DNA of 64,000 nt from Glaciozyma antarctica PI12 (Eukaryota > Basidiomycota > Microbotryomycetes > Kriegeriales > Camptobasidiaceae), in assembly GCA_002917775.1 (NCBI GenBank), contig KZ627157.1, positions 954,396 through 1,018,395 on the forward strand. Direction: 5' to 3'. How positions within the stretch are numbered: the stretch's first letter is position 1; the number at the start of each line of letters is the position of its first letter. Below the pieces are notes generated by a model. The model saw nothing but the letters and a program-made list of their open reading frames with translations. It was not told the origin of the DNA and ran no database searches. The position numbers and the translations under genes are program-made. This document shows positions 23,548 through 33,790 of the stretch, one piece after another.

Positions 23548-25806
23548 TCACGTCCGTTGCTGCTTCTGCTTAACCCGCCACGCCGACATCGGAAGCGCTG
23601 TCAAAAGAACATCAGCTCAACCATTCAAGGAGCGAGAACGAACAACGCACCCTGCAACTTCCTCGCCGCCGGCATCACGAACAACACGAGCACAATAGCG
23701 CCCGCGACGATACACCCGCTCGAGACCCAGTAGTACCCATCTCGCACCGTGATGCACTCCCCGCCCAGGTCCGAGCACGCGAGTTTCCCGTGGTCCGAGA
23801 CGCATTCCCGTGCTGCTCGCGAGGTCAGTGATCTCGTCGAGGAGGGAGAGAAGGGACGAGGACGAACCGGTGACGACTAGATCGAGGGATTCATTCTTGA
23901 CGACGCAAGTGGCGAGGGAGAAGGCGTCTACGCCTTTGAGGACGAAGAATCGAGGCCAGGTGCCTCCGAGGTTACTGACCGTATTCAGTAGCGTCATGTA
24001 CGTTCCCCCGATGAGCGGATCAGCGATCTGGGTATGAAACGCCGAGATTCCAACGAATTGAACCGTCCTGCTCGCCGAGGTTAGTAGGTGCGAAGGAGGG
24101 AGGGAGGGGACGAACGAGGAGAAGGAGGAGCCGACGGTGCAGGCTACAACGAGGAAGAAGTAGGACGACGTGATGCCGTTTTGGGGGAAGTAGGCGATGA
24201 GGAACATGGAGACGGCGGCCCAGATGAGGCGGGTCCACATGGCGATCATCCACTGCTTTCCTCATCAGCCTCGCGTCGGAGAGAGTGGGAGAGGAACGCA
24301 CAGGCTTCAGAGGCTTGTCTCCTTTACTCCATTTGGCTGCGAGGTAGCCGAAAACGATTTGGAAAGGAAAGTCGATCAAGACCGCCAGCGCGAGGTCCTC
24401 CTTCTTCAACCCCTTCCTCGAGAAGTTTGAGCGAGGTGGCAGCATCGTTCGCCGCCGTACCAAACTTGGTGAGGAGGTGCACGAGCACGAACGTTTGTAC
24501 GTCTGCGCGAAACTCCTCAGCGAGGAACAGGAGAAAGGGAGGAGGGACGCACGCTTGAGCTGGCAGATGTCCCACATGATCGAGTAGACCTTTTTGATGT
24601 CCATGTCGGGCTCGTCGGCTGCGATAGGGTCCTAGAAGAGCGTCAGGACAAGCTGGAGGGCAGGGAACTCGTGCGAACCTCGGGTTGGAAGAAGGCGAGG
24701 TAGGCGGTAACGACGAAGAACGCGACGCCCCAGAAGCGGAGGTAGCCGCTGAGAGAAATGAGAGGGTAGTCTAGAGGTACTGAGCGGAAGTAGGCGTTGC
24801 TGTGTCAAGTGGAGTGTCAGGAGGGGCCCAAGTGAGTGCGGTGAGAAACGAACCTGAATTCGAGAGAGTTGAATGCGAGGAAGACGGTAAAGGAGAGAAA
24901 GTAGCCCGTGTTGAGGCCAATAGTCTGCGCTGTTGAGGCGTAGGAGAGGTTCTCTCTTGATAGGAGAGTAAGAGCCCAGCCTGCGAGGTAGTCAGGCGCT
25001 GCGAAGGTAATTCGACGAGTAGGCTGTACCATCTACAGCGATGTCTGCGAATGAAGCGTCAGTCCAGCATTCCTGAAGTCTACCAGAGCCTAGCAAACAC
25101 ACCCTGAGTCGCAGCAAAGAACACGAGCACGAAGAAGAGCGTTGTGAGCGTATTCACGTCCGGCTCCGCCTGCAGCTCTCATCAGCTCCTTTCTCCTCCG
25201 TAGTCTAAGCCACACTCACCGCCTCCATCAACTCTGACACGTTCCCTCCTAACCACCACAGCATCCCTCCAACAATCAACTGAATAGGAACGATCCAGCT
25301 CTTGCGGCGTCCGAGCTTGACGGAGAAGATCGAGTCGACGATAGGCGACCAGAGAAGCTTGAGGGAGTAAGGGTAGGTGCAGAGGGTGAATATTCCGATC
25401 TGGGAGTAGGAGAGCTTGGAGCGGAGGAGGAAGGGGATCGAGCCAAACGCCAGGCCGACGGGGATGCCTTGAAGGAGGTCTGGAGGTCGGTGTCAGTACG
25501 CGTTGCAAGGCGAGAGCTGAGGGACTCACATAGGACGACTAGCAGGACTAATGCCCGCTTATCCCGCACTGTCAGCGTTCCTCCCTCCTCTGCTTCCTCG
25601 CTCCCCTTGCGCGGTAGGAACGCCAGCTGCTCCTGCTCCTTGCCCTTGCCCTCCTCGAGCCACTCTGTGTCGTCCTCGACGTTCCTGGTCCGAATGGGTT
25701 GGTTCATGTCCCGCCGGTTGATCATGGAGTTGTCCTGCGATAGGGCGGAGGAGCTGCCGTCGTCGTCGTCCTTGAGAGAGGAGGTCGAGGCGCGGTGGCC
25801 GGGCAT
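23548..25806 (-). CDS. Acetyl-CoA transporter, SLC33A1/AT-1 family (apparent frameshift)
   Basis: Multi-pass transporter; family members move acetyl-CoA into the ER/Golgi lumen. At least ten exons between ATG 25806 and TGA 23548-23550, including a 15-nt exon (25030-25044). Landmarks: YLLQGIPVGLAFGSIPFLL, LWSPIVDSIF, RRKSWIVPIQL, then DIAVDGWALTLLS (metazoan orthologues have the same D-AVDGWAL signature), LNLV-like TVSNLGGTWP, and a late cysteine-bearing loop (ECVSDHGKLAC..GGEC). Between SLKLLEEG and LKKEDLALAV the frame shifts by one base at the C run 24410-24413. Removing one C restores it, and no intron fits. Predicted length is near the 550 residues usual for the family. Confidence 0.87.
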
Positions 25807-26188
25807 GGGATGAAAGGGAGAAGGCTCTCAGGAGCAACGAGGGTCTGAGCCGTGGGCAGGAGGAGCTCAGCCAAGTTCGAGTTGTTGAGTAAGAATTAAG
25901 CTGAGTCCGCGGTGGAAAGAGGAAGAGGAGGAGACACGTCGGCAGCGAGATTAAATCACATTTAATCTCTGAATATTTTAAATCGTATTAAACAAGAGCG
26001 CGTCGTCCTCTGTCGTCCTCGCCTTCTTCCTCTCTCTCACTCTCCGACGCGACCAACTCAACTCTATTCGTACGCGCACAGTCACAGCCATCTTCACCGT
26101 CAGAGCCAACTCGCTGACCTCGCCCTTTCTTCCTCTCGCGCAGCTTCACCCCTCCTTCCACCCTTCCACTCCCCCATCAACCCCAACC
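25807..26188. promoter_or_regulatory. Divergent promoter region with an AT-rich palindrome
   Basis: 382 bases between the divergent starts of the acetyl-CoA transporter and CHZ1. It holds a sharply AT-rich patch (25948-25992) in otherwise GC-rich DNA, beginning with a perfect 9-bp inverted repeat around a CAC spacer. The right side is CT-rich with runs of CAAC. Confidence 0.55.
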
Positions 26189-26854
26189 ATGTCCGACTCC
26201 GCCGCCCCTTCCACCACCTCCCCTACCAAGCGCGCCGCCGAGGAGGTTCCCGAAGTCGTCGAGGCCAAGAAGTGAGTCGTACTCTTCCCAGCACGCCACG
26301 CGACGAGCTGACCCACCCCCACCTTCTCCCCTTCCCTCGCGCGTCTCTAGGTCCAAGCCCGAGACTGCTGCTGCCCCTGAGGAGGAGGAGGATGACGAGG
26401 ATGTTGGAGGTAAGCGACGCGCTTTTCAGGTCGGAATGGAAGGAGGCGGGGAAGGGGGGTGGCGCGATTGGTGAACCTGGGCTGACGCGATTCTCCCTTG
26501 CAGAGGAGCTCGAGCACCTCGACACTAGCAACATTATCGAGGGACGCCGTACTCGTGAGTGTCTTGCCGTCTTTTGGACGATTTGGCGCGTCGATAGGAC
26601 ACGTCTCCCCCAACTGCTTCTTCCCCCGCTAAACTCCCCTCTCTCTCCCCTTCCCAGGTGGTAAGAAGGTCGACTACAGTGCGTTCCTTCCAACCTCACG
26701 TTGATACGCACGACTGACCTCTTCCTGCCCCACAGCCAAGGTCGAGCAGCTCGAGGAGGATGAGGACGAGGAGGACGAGGACGCCCCCGAGCCTGTCGAG
26801 GGAGCCGAGGAGGAGGAGGAGGAGGAGGACGACGAGGAGGACGATGAGGAGTAA
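26189..26854 (+). CDS. CHZ1: Histone H2A.Z-specific chaperone CHZ1-like
   Basis: Small acidic nuclear chaperone that binds H2A.Z-H2B dimers. Five exons (26189-26271, 26351-26409, 26504-26554, 26658-26678, 26736-26854) give 110 residues. The CHZ motif is assembled across three exons as LDTSNIIEGRRTRGKKVDY, flanked by Glu/Asp runs at both ends, as in the family. One exon is only 21 nt and carries RGKKVDY, the core of the motif. Length matches yeast homologues. KAP114 starts only 256 bases downstream on the same strand. Confidence 0.9.
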
Positions 26855-27110
26855 ACGGGCCTACGCGCGCCTTTCCCTCGACGACAGAGCTGTATCCCCC
26901 CCTTCCCTCCTTGCTGGTGTTCTTGCTATTCAAAATCTAGCCTCTCGTGCGGAGAGGTTACTCAATCGTCTGGGAGCAAACTATTCTTTGCGAACACAAG
27001 AGGACGTCGAAGAGAGAGAGCCAGAGGTCGGAGCAGCTCCATCCCCCAAGCAGCGCGTCCTCACTCCGAAAAGTTGACTCGCGCTCTCCTCCCTCCTCCC
27101 CGACGCAACG

Positions 27111-30100
27111 ATGGCCGACCTCCTCTCCATCCTCAGCGCGACCCTTGACCCGTCTCCCAACGCGCGTATCGGCGCCGAGCTACGTCTCGCCGAGCTGGGC
27201 TCCCAATCCCGTTCGTCCCCTCCCCTCCTCCAGCTCTCGCACGAACTCACGCGCAGGGACCACAGAGACGGGGGTGAGCTTGGCGCGGATCGCTTGTGCT
27301 GCCGAGGTGGATATCTCGTTGCGCCAGATGAGTTTGCTGGCAGAAGGGAGAGAGGAGGAGGAGCTAACGAGGAGGTGGTGCACGCAGCGAGCTTCGCGCT
27401 CAAGAAACACGTCAAGGAGCACTGGAGTCCCTTCTTCACGACCTTCAAGGGACCTCCCGCTACCGCCGTCGCCGTGCGCTCCTCCCCTTCCCCTCGGCAT
27501 CCAGAGCTAACCTGCAGCTGCAGGAGAAATCCGAGATCCGCTCCCTTATCTTCGCCTCCCTCGCTGACCCCACTCGCAAGATCCGCCTGGCCTGCGTACG
27601 CACTTCCCCTCCCGCTGGCTCTCTAAGCTAACCCGCGAGCGCAGGCTTCCATCATCTCGGATATCGCGCACCCCGACTGGCCCGACGACTGGCCCTCGCT
27701 CACGACTCAGCTCCTCGCGCTCGTCTCTGGCCCTCCCGACGCAGTGGACGGAGGAATGCGCGTCTTGAACGATTTCGTAGGGATCGACTTGACGGAGGAC
27801 CAGCTGCTTCCTATCGCGCGAGAGATGCTCCCTCGTCTGCTCGTGATTCTCGGTTCACCAGAGGTACGCTTTTCTCCCCGCGTGTTGAGTGCAGGGACTG
27901 ATAGAGGATAGGTGTACTCGCCTTCTACGCGCGCGCGAGCGATCGCCATCTTCAAGCAATGCGTCATGACCCTCTTCACCGTCAAGGACGAGCACCCCGA
28001 AGCCGTCAAATCGGCCGTCTCCGAGATCCTCCCCCAATGGCTCGACGCTTTCCGCCAGCTTCTCCAGATCGACGTCGTTGCCGAGCTCGCCGGGGAAAGC
28101 TGGGAAGCCCTAGCGGTCCGCATCGCCATCTTCAACGTGCGTCTTCCAGCCGTCCATCTCGCGCTGCGAACGCTGAAACCTCCCTCTCCAGACTCTCGAA
28201 GTGATTCTCAACAGCTTCCCCAGCACTCTCAAGCCCCTCCTCCCCACGTTCCTCTCCCTTGCTTCCTCGCACCTCACCTCCCTCGCACCAATCTACCACG
28301 CCTCATACCTCTCCTCCTCCTCCGACGCTCTCGTTCCGACCAACATGGAGGACGACTTTGACGTCCCCTCTGACCTCCCTGGTTTGGTGGCGGTCGTATT
28401 GGATTTCGTCACGCAGGCGGCGAGGAGGAAGGCAGTTAAGGGACTGTTCGTGCAGGACGGGAGGGCGGGGGAGTTGTTGGAGAGGGCGATGGATGGGGCA
28501 GTGAGGTTTGCGCAGATGACGACGGATGATGTGAGTTCGTTCTGTTGTTGCGATGGGGGGAGAGGCTGATGGGTGGGATTGAAGGAGGATAGCTGGGCGA
28601 GCGACCCGAATGCGTTTGTGGCGGACGAGGACGACGAGATGGTCTCTTACAACGTTCGTGCGGCGGCGATCGACTTTGTGGCGGTGCGTCCTTTGTTCCT
28701 GTCGATGCGAGAGGGGGAAGAAAGCTGACGATGCGGCGACCAGGCTCTGATCGACACATTTGAGACGGTGGCGCTCGCTTCGCTCTGGTCGGCGTTCCAG
28801 CGACGCGCTGCTGAGGCCGATGCTGCTCGTGCTCAGTCGGATGAGGACTGGTGCGTTTCTACGTGCTCTGCGGAAGCGAGCGCGGCTAACGAGGTCGAAC
28901 AGGTGGAAAGGCTACGAGGGAGCCCTCACGCTCGTCGGGGCCGTCTCGACCGACCTCCTCGAGCATGTACAGGAGCAAACCGAGGCTGGACAAGCTCCCG
29001 TCTTTGATCTCGGACAGCTCTTCTCCTCCGTCGTGCCAACGTTCCTCACCACCTCCGGTACGTCTCCCGTCCCTAGCCTTTCGATCATCCGCTGAGGCGA
29101 CCATGCAGAGCTTCCGTTCCTGCAAGGCCGCGCTTTCGTCTTTGCGAGTCAGTTCGCACAAGCTCTTCCTGCCGAGCTGGCGAACCAGTACATCGACGCT
29201 GCGATCCAGGTCCTCGAGGAGCCTTCGGCCGGCGTCCCCGTCAAGATCTCCGCCGTGCGAGCTCTCAACAAGTGCGTTGCACCCTTCTATCCCTCGACGA
29301 AAGCTGATGTCCTTCGCACGCAGCTTCTGCCGCCATCTGCGAGAGAGCGTCGATCCCGCCCGCGCCGTTCAGACGCTTGCGAGGCTCCTACCGCTCCTGC
29401 CTCAAACGACGGAGAACACGCTCGTCCTCATCGTCGAGACGGTCGAGGCGACTCTCCGAGTTGGTGGACAGGCGCTGGATGCTGCGAGCTGCAAGTCCAT
29501 GGTCGATACGGTCCTGACCACCTGGTTCGAGAAGCCCCAAGGTGCGACTCGCTCCCTTCCTCTCGCGAGCTTCGCTAACCTCGCGACGATCGCAGACCCT
29601 CTTCTCGGCTCCGCCATCTGCGAGCTCTTCGAGACCCTCTCCGCCATCCCTACCCCCGCAGTCCAGCAGATCCTCCTCCTCGAAGCTCTCCCCGCTCTCG
29701 CGCGCACCATGGCCGAAATCCGGGTCGACCCCTTCTCCCCGCGCGCGGCCTCCGCGATGGATATTGTTCAGAGTATCTTTGAGGGGCAACCTGCGACGCT
29801 GGCGGAGGGAGCGTTCGGGATGGTGGCGGAGGTGCTGTTTGAGGCGTTGGGGACGACCGAGGATAGGGATATTCTGCAGACGGGACTGCACATCATCACG
29901 ACCGTCGTGCGCAAGGACGTCGATCAGCTCTTGAACTGGTGAGTCCTCCTTACCTCCCTGTATTGAGCAGCCACTGATGTTCTCTTCCAGGCGCAGCGCA
30001 GAAGGTCGCTCGGGACTCGAGCTCGTCCTCGCGGTCGTCGCTCGTCTCCTCGAACCTTCAGGCTCAGAGTCCGGCGGTCTCTTCGTCGGCGACCTCGTCA

Positions 30101-31341
30101 TCCACCTCATCCGCAAGGCCGGCTCCGCTCTAGGGCCCGTCCTCCCCGACCTCCTCAAGGCGTTCGCCATGCGTCTTGCGACAGCTGAGACTGCCAGTTT
30201 CTCCCAGGTGCGTCTGACCTTTTCGAGTCGAGGTGCAGGGCTGATGGCGATGCGTTGATGCAGAGTCTCATCCTGCCGTTCGCGTACCTCCTTAGCGAGC
30301 AGGCCGACGCGGTCCTTGGACTCCTTGAGGGCATCGTCGTTCCGGCGCAGGGAACGAAGCCGGCTCGCTCGGCGCTCGAGCTCCTTCTTTCAACCTGGTG
30401 CGAGACCGTCGATGTCTTCCAGGGGTACTGGAACCTCAAAGTCAGGTGAGTCTTCTTCTCGGCTGCTCTATGATCTTGAGGAACTAATGCCTTTCCGTCC
30501 AGCTCCGTGGCTTTGGCGCAGCTCTTCCTCGCGCAACGGCCGACCTTGCAGCAGATCACTGTCAAGGGTGATCTCCTCCTCACGGCTGCCAACTCGAATG
30601 GTGCGTCTTCCGCTCGCCCCAGCGCACCGCCGACTGACCTTTCGTGACAGCAATCATGACTCGCGCGCGAGCAAGGAACAGTGAGTACCCATTCACCACT
30701 CGCTTAAGCAGGGACTGAAGTCGCTTCCCCAGACCCCGATCAGTTCTCTGCGATCCCCTTCCCCGCCAAAGCGCTCAAAATCCTCCTTCACGACGTTCAG
30801 AACTCGGGCGAGGACGCGACGTTCAGCAAGGAGGGTGGGAACGACGCTGAGTCGGACGACGGGGTGAGTTTCGCTCGCTTGCGAGCTTTTTGGACAGCGC
30901 TGATGCGAGAGACAGGACGAAGAGTGGGCCGACGATGGTGCAGAGTTTCGCAGCGGGGATAAGGACCTCGACTTCCTCTCTGGTGTGTTCTGAGCTATCC
31001 GTGCGAGGCGGCAAGCTGACTGACTGCGGCTGCCAGACATGCTCAGCGGAGGGGGCTCGCTCTCGAACTACCTGAACGACGACGAGGACTTTGACGACGG
31101 CGAAGACACGCGCGGAGAGGAAGACCTCAAGGACGACCCGATCTACACGCTCGACCTCCAGGTCTGTCCGACTCTCCCTTCTCACCGACCTGACCGCTGA
31201 CGATCTTCTCAGTCTCACCTCCTCGCCTTCTTCCGCCAGGCCTACGAAGCCAACACGAACTCCTTCCGCGAGCTCGCAGAGCAATACCTCAGTGCGCCTG
31301 AGAAGGACGTCCTGGCTCAGGTCTTGCAGTCCGCACCTTGA
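27111..31341 (+). CDS. KAP114: Importin KAP114 / importin-9
   Basis: Karyopherin beta that imports histones, TBP and ribosomal proteins. Long HEAT-repeat protein of roughly a thousand residues in about twenty short exons. The N-terminus has LSATLDPSPNARIGAELRLAEL, ISLRQM joined by a GTTTGC-donor intron to SFALKKHVKEHWSPFF (the importin-beta N-terminal domain), then IAHPDWPDDWPSL and GGMRVLNDFVG. The middle shows the acidic EDEDEMVSYNVR-like loop (SWASDPNAFVADEDDE) conserved in importin-9. The C-terminus has a second acidic block (LNDDEDFDDGEDTRG) and ends FRELAEQYLSAPEKDVL. Branch points and phases are consistent wherever checked. Its cargo would fit the chaperone gene next door, but adjacency alone proves nothing. 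Confidence 0.88.
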
Positions 31342-31472
31342 GCTATTCTCTTCTCCCTCTGGATACCCCTTCATTACTCTCTAGTACCCCGCCGTTTCTT
31401 GATACCTCCCGCGTGCAGCCGCTGGAATAGAGACAACACGTAAAGATATTGCACAATCGTATGCGCCTCGTT

Positions 31473-31594
31473 CTCCTCCCTCCTCCCTCCTCCCTCCTCC
31501 CTCCTCCCTCCTCCCTCCTCCCTCCTCCCTCCTCCCTCCTCCCTCCTCCCTCCTCCCTCCTCCCTCCTCCCTCCTCCCTCCTCCCTCCTCCCTC
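31473..31594. repeat. 7-bp minisatellite (CCTCCCT)n
   Basis: About 17 nearly perfect head-to-tail copies of a 7-bp unit, purely pyrimidine on the plus strand, in the shared 3' region of two convergent genes. Confidence 0.95.
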
Positions 31595-31613
31595 ACACAA
31601 CGATTCCACCCTC

Positions 31614-31671
31614 ACGAACGTCCCTCCTACTCGTCAATTCGCACGAACGTCCCTCCTACTCGTCAATTCGC
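31614..31671. repeat. 29-bp tandem duplication covering a stop codon
   Basis: Two exact consecutive copies (31614-31642, 31643-31671). The second copy contains the stop codon of the minus-strand gene, the first a duplicate of it in the 3' UTR. Confidence 0.92.
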
Positions 31672-33502
31672 GTGACGACCTCCATCCTCCCCTTGGTCGA
31701 AAGTGCCAATACGGGCAGCTTCGCGCGCCTCGTCCCATGGCTATGCACAGCGGGAAGGATGACGACGTTCGACCCAGGAGGGGGTGCGGGCGAGGCCATC
31801 GGCTGCGTCGGTGCGAGAGGGTGTTGCGATGCCGGAGGAGGACCTTTCGCCCACGCCGCGAGGGCCGACGGAGGAACGTTGATGCCGTGCACGAAGAGGG
31901 AGGGATCTTGCGCGCCCATCCTCTCCCGTACGAGGTCCTCGAGCGTTGGTCCGGGTTCGACGTCGGTCCCGCCATGGAGCTCGAATTCGCCTTGTTGAAG
32001 GAGAGCGGCTTCGGGAATTCGACGACCAAACGCCCATAGGACTCGAGCGGAGGACCGCCGGCTTGTAGTAGAGGTGTCCATGACGCTTGCTCTGAGGGCC
32101 TCGCTCTCGAAGAAGGAAGCGATGACTTTCTTCGAGTGCGAAGGTCGCGCGTCCTCCTTGTCCGACGAGAGGTCGTCCTCCGATTCGCCCTGGCTGTCCC
32201 GCCCCATCTCGGCGTTGACGAGCCTAGGCCTCTTCCCTCCTCCTCGAGCCGCTTTGTCCAAGCTCGCGCGTGGTGGGAGACCCAGACGAATCCGCTCCGC
32301 AGCGCGCGCTCGCTCGGCTTTCCTATCCCTCTTCGCCATCGACCTCCTCTGCCCCTCTCCTGCGTCGTCCTCGTACTCCTCCTCCTCGTCATCGTACGAA
32401 GCGTACATTGTCCGAGAACGCCGTTTCGACGACGTCCCGTTGGCGAACTTGATTCGGATAGTCATTCCTCCGTCGCCCGAGACGCTGGTGGGGGTTCCGT
32501 GGCGGTTGGAAGAGTCGCGACGCGACACGAGGGCGGGGGAGGCAGCACGGGAGGTGGAGGCCGAGGCAGGTGCGGCGGAGGAAGAGCCCATGTTGAGGAA
32601 GTTGGACTTGCGGGGTTGATTGGGAAGGAGGGAGTCGTACCTGCGAGCCTTGATCAGCTCGACTCTGGCGGAATGGACGGGAGGGACGAACCTCTTCAAT
32701 CGCTCTTCGCCTTCTTGCAGCTTTCGTCGTCGTAGCTCCTCCCCCTGGCCGCCTTGCGCCCCAATGTAAACCCATCCCCTCCCCTCCCTCGCATAATCTC
32801 GAGAATGAGCTTCGACCGCTCATGAATGAGCCTTTCGCGCTCCAGTCTTGCGCTCCGCTTCTCCAGTACCTCAGGGAAGCGATGCAGGCGGTGGTAGTGC
32901 GCGTCCGAGGTATCGGCCTGCGTTCACGAGAGCAGAAAGTCAGTGCATGCAGCGGGAGAGGCGGTGCGGAAGCTCACGTCGGTCGAGCTGATATGGCGGG
33001 AGCGGCTGAGAGCTTGGTTTGGGTCTAGTAGGCGGAAACGAGGTGCTGCTTCGGTCGCGAGGAGAGGAGTCGAGAGGCGTCGGCACGAAGGGTGTATCGA
33101 GGACGAGAGGCGGGTGGTGCGTGAGGTGAGGCGGAGCTTGGAGCGTGAGGAGGATGGGGGTGTCGGCTGGGAGGTAAAGTGGCGGTGCGAGGGCTGCAGC
33201 GAGGTTAGCGAGCGTCTCACCAGGACCAGCAGAGGGAGCAGCTCACCTTCGTTCGCCCCACCTGAGCTTCCCTCACGATCTGCAGGACCAAGCGAGCTCC
33301 GAGTGACGCGCTTCTCTCGCTCCTTAATTGCCACCACCGGGCTTCCTGCGGCGCTTGAATTGGAGATGGAGGGAGCTGGGGAGGCAGGCTCGGCGGCGGG
33401 GGGAGGAGACGCCTGGCGGCGTTTGCCGAGAGCCTTGATGGAGGGATGGACTGGAGGTGATTGCGAGGTTATGAAGAGGTGGGGCTGCTCCAGGGCAGTC
33501 AT
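31656..33502 (-). CDS. Hypothetical nuclear-type protein, weakly PEHE-like
   Basis: Function not established. ATG 33502, TAG 31656-31658. N-terminal region is Pro/Ser-rich. An exon starting at 32917 reads ADTSDAHYHRLHRFPEVLEK, then RLERERLIHERSKLILE, which recalls PEHE domains of histone acetyltransferase scaffolds (a Tyr/Arg/His-rich segment followed by an RE-rich helix); this is only a resemblance. Next come YIGAQGGQGEELRRRKLQEGEERLK, an intron 32643-32692 or so, and a C-terminal part with TIRIKFANG, YDDEEEEYEDD and basic patches. Exon joining between 33247 and 32978 is unclear: the GTGAGC/CTAAC/CAG intron gives a sensible peptide that then falls out of frame with the next exon, whereas reading straight through keeps frame. 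Confidence 0.55.
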
Positions 33503-33790
33503 AACCGTTGACTGTGTGCCTGTTGTTGATAGCGTGGAAAGCAACCGAGGTCGGAGCTCCTCGAGGCCTCGAGCGCGAGGGTGTTGGACCCTCTCCCTCC
33601 ACTCTCACCAACTCCCGCCAGCCAAAGTGCACGCACAGCTACGGCGACCTCAACCCATTGGAGACCTGCTAGCTCGTTCAACGTCTACACGACCGCGCGA
33701 GGCTCTTGTCGCGTCACAACAACGTTAGCTGCTCTTCTCCAGCTCACCAACGCGTTCGCACCCAAACTAACACGGTCAAGGAGCAGCAGC
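33503..33790. promoter_or_regulatory. Divergent promoter region (PEHE-like gene / COG8)
   Basis: 288 bases between two divergent start codons, rich in CAACG and CTCACC words near the COG8 side. No specific site named. Confidence 0.4.

Noticed and set aside
31473-31594. CRISPR-like array
   Set aside because: Uniform 7-bp units without spacers; a minisatellite in a eukaryotic genome.
31449-32039. Open frames reading PPSSLLPPPSSLL repeats
   Set aside because: Translation of the 7-bp minisatellite; no conserved sequence on either side.
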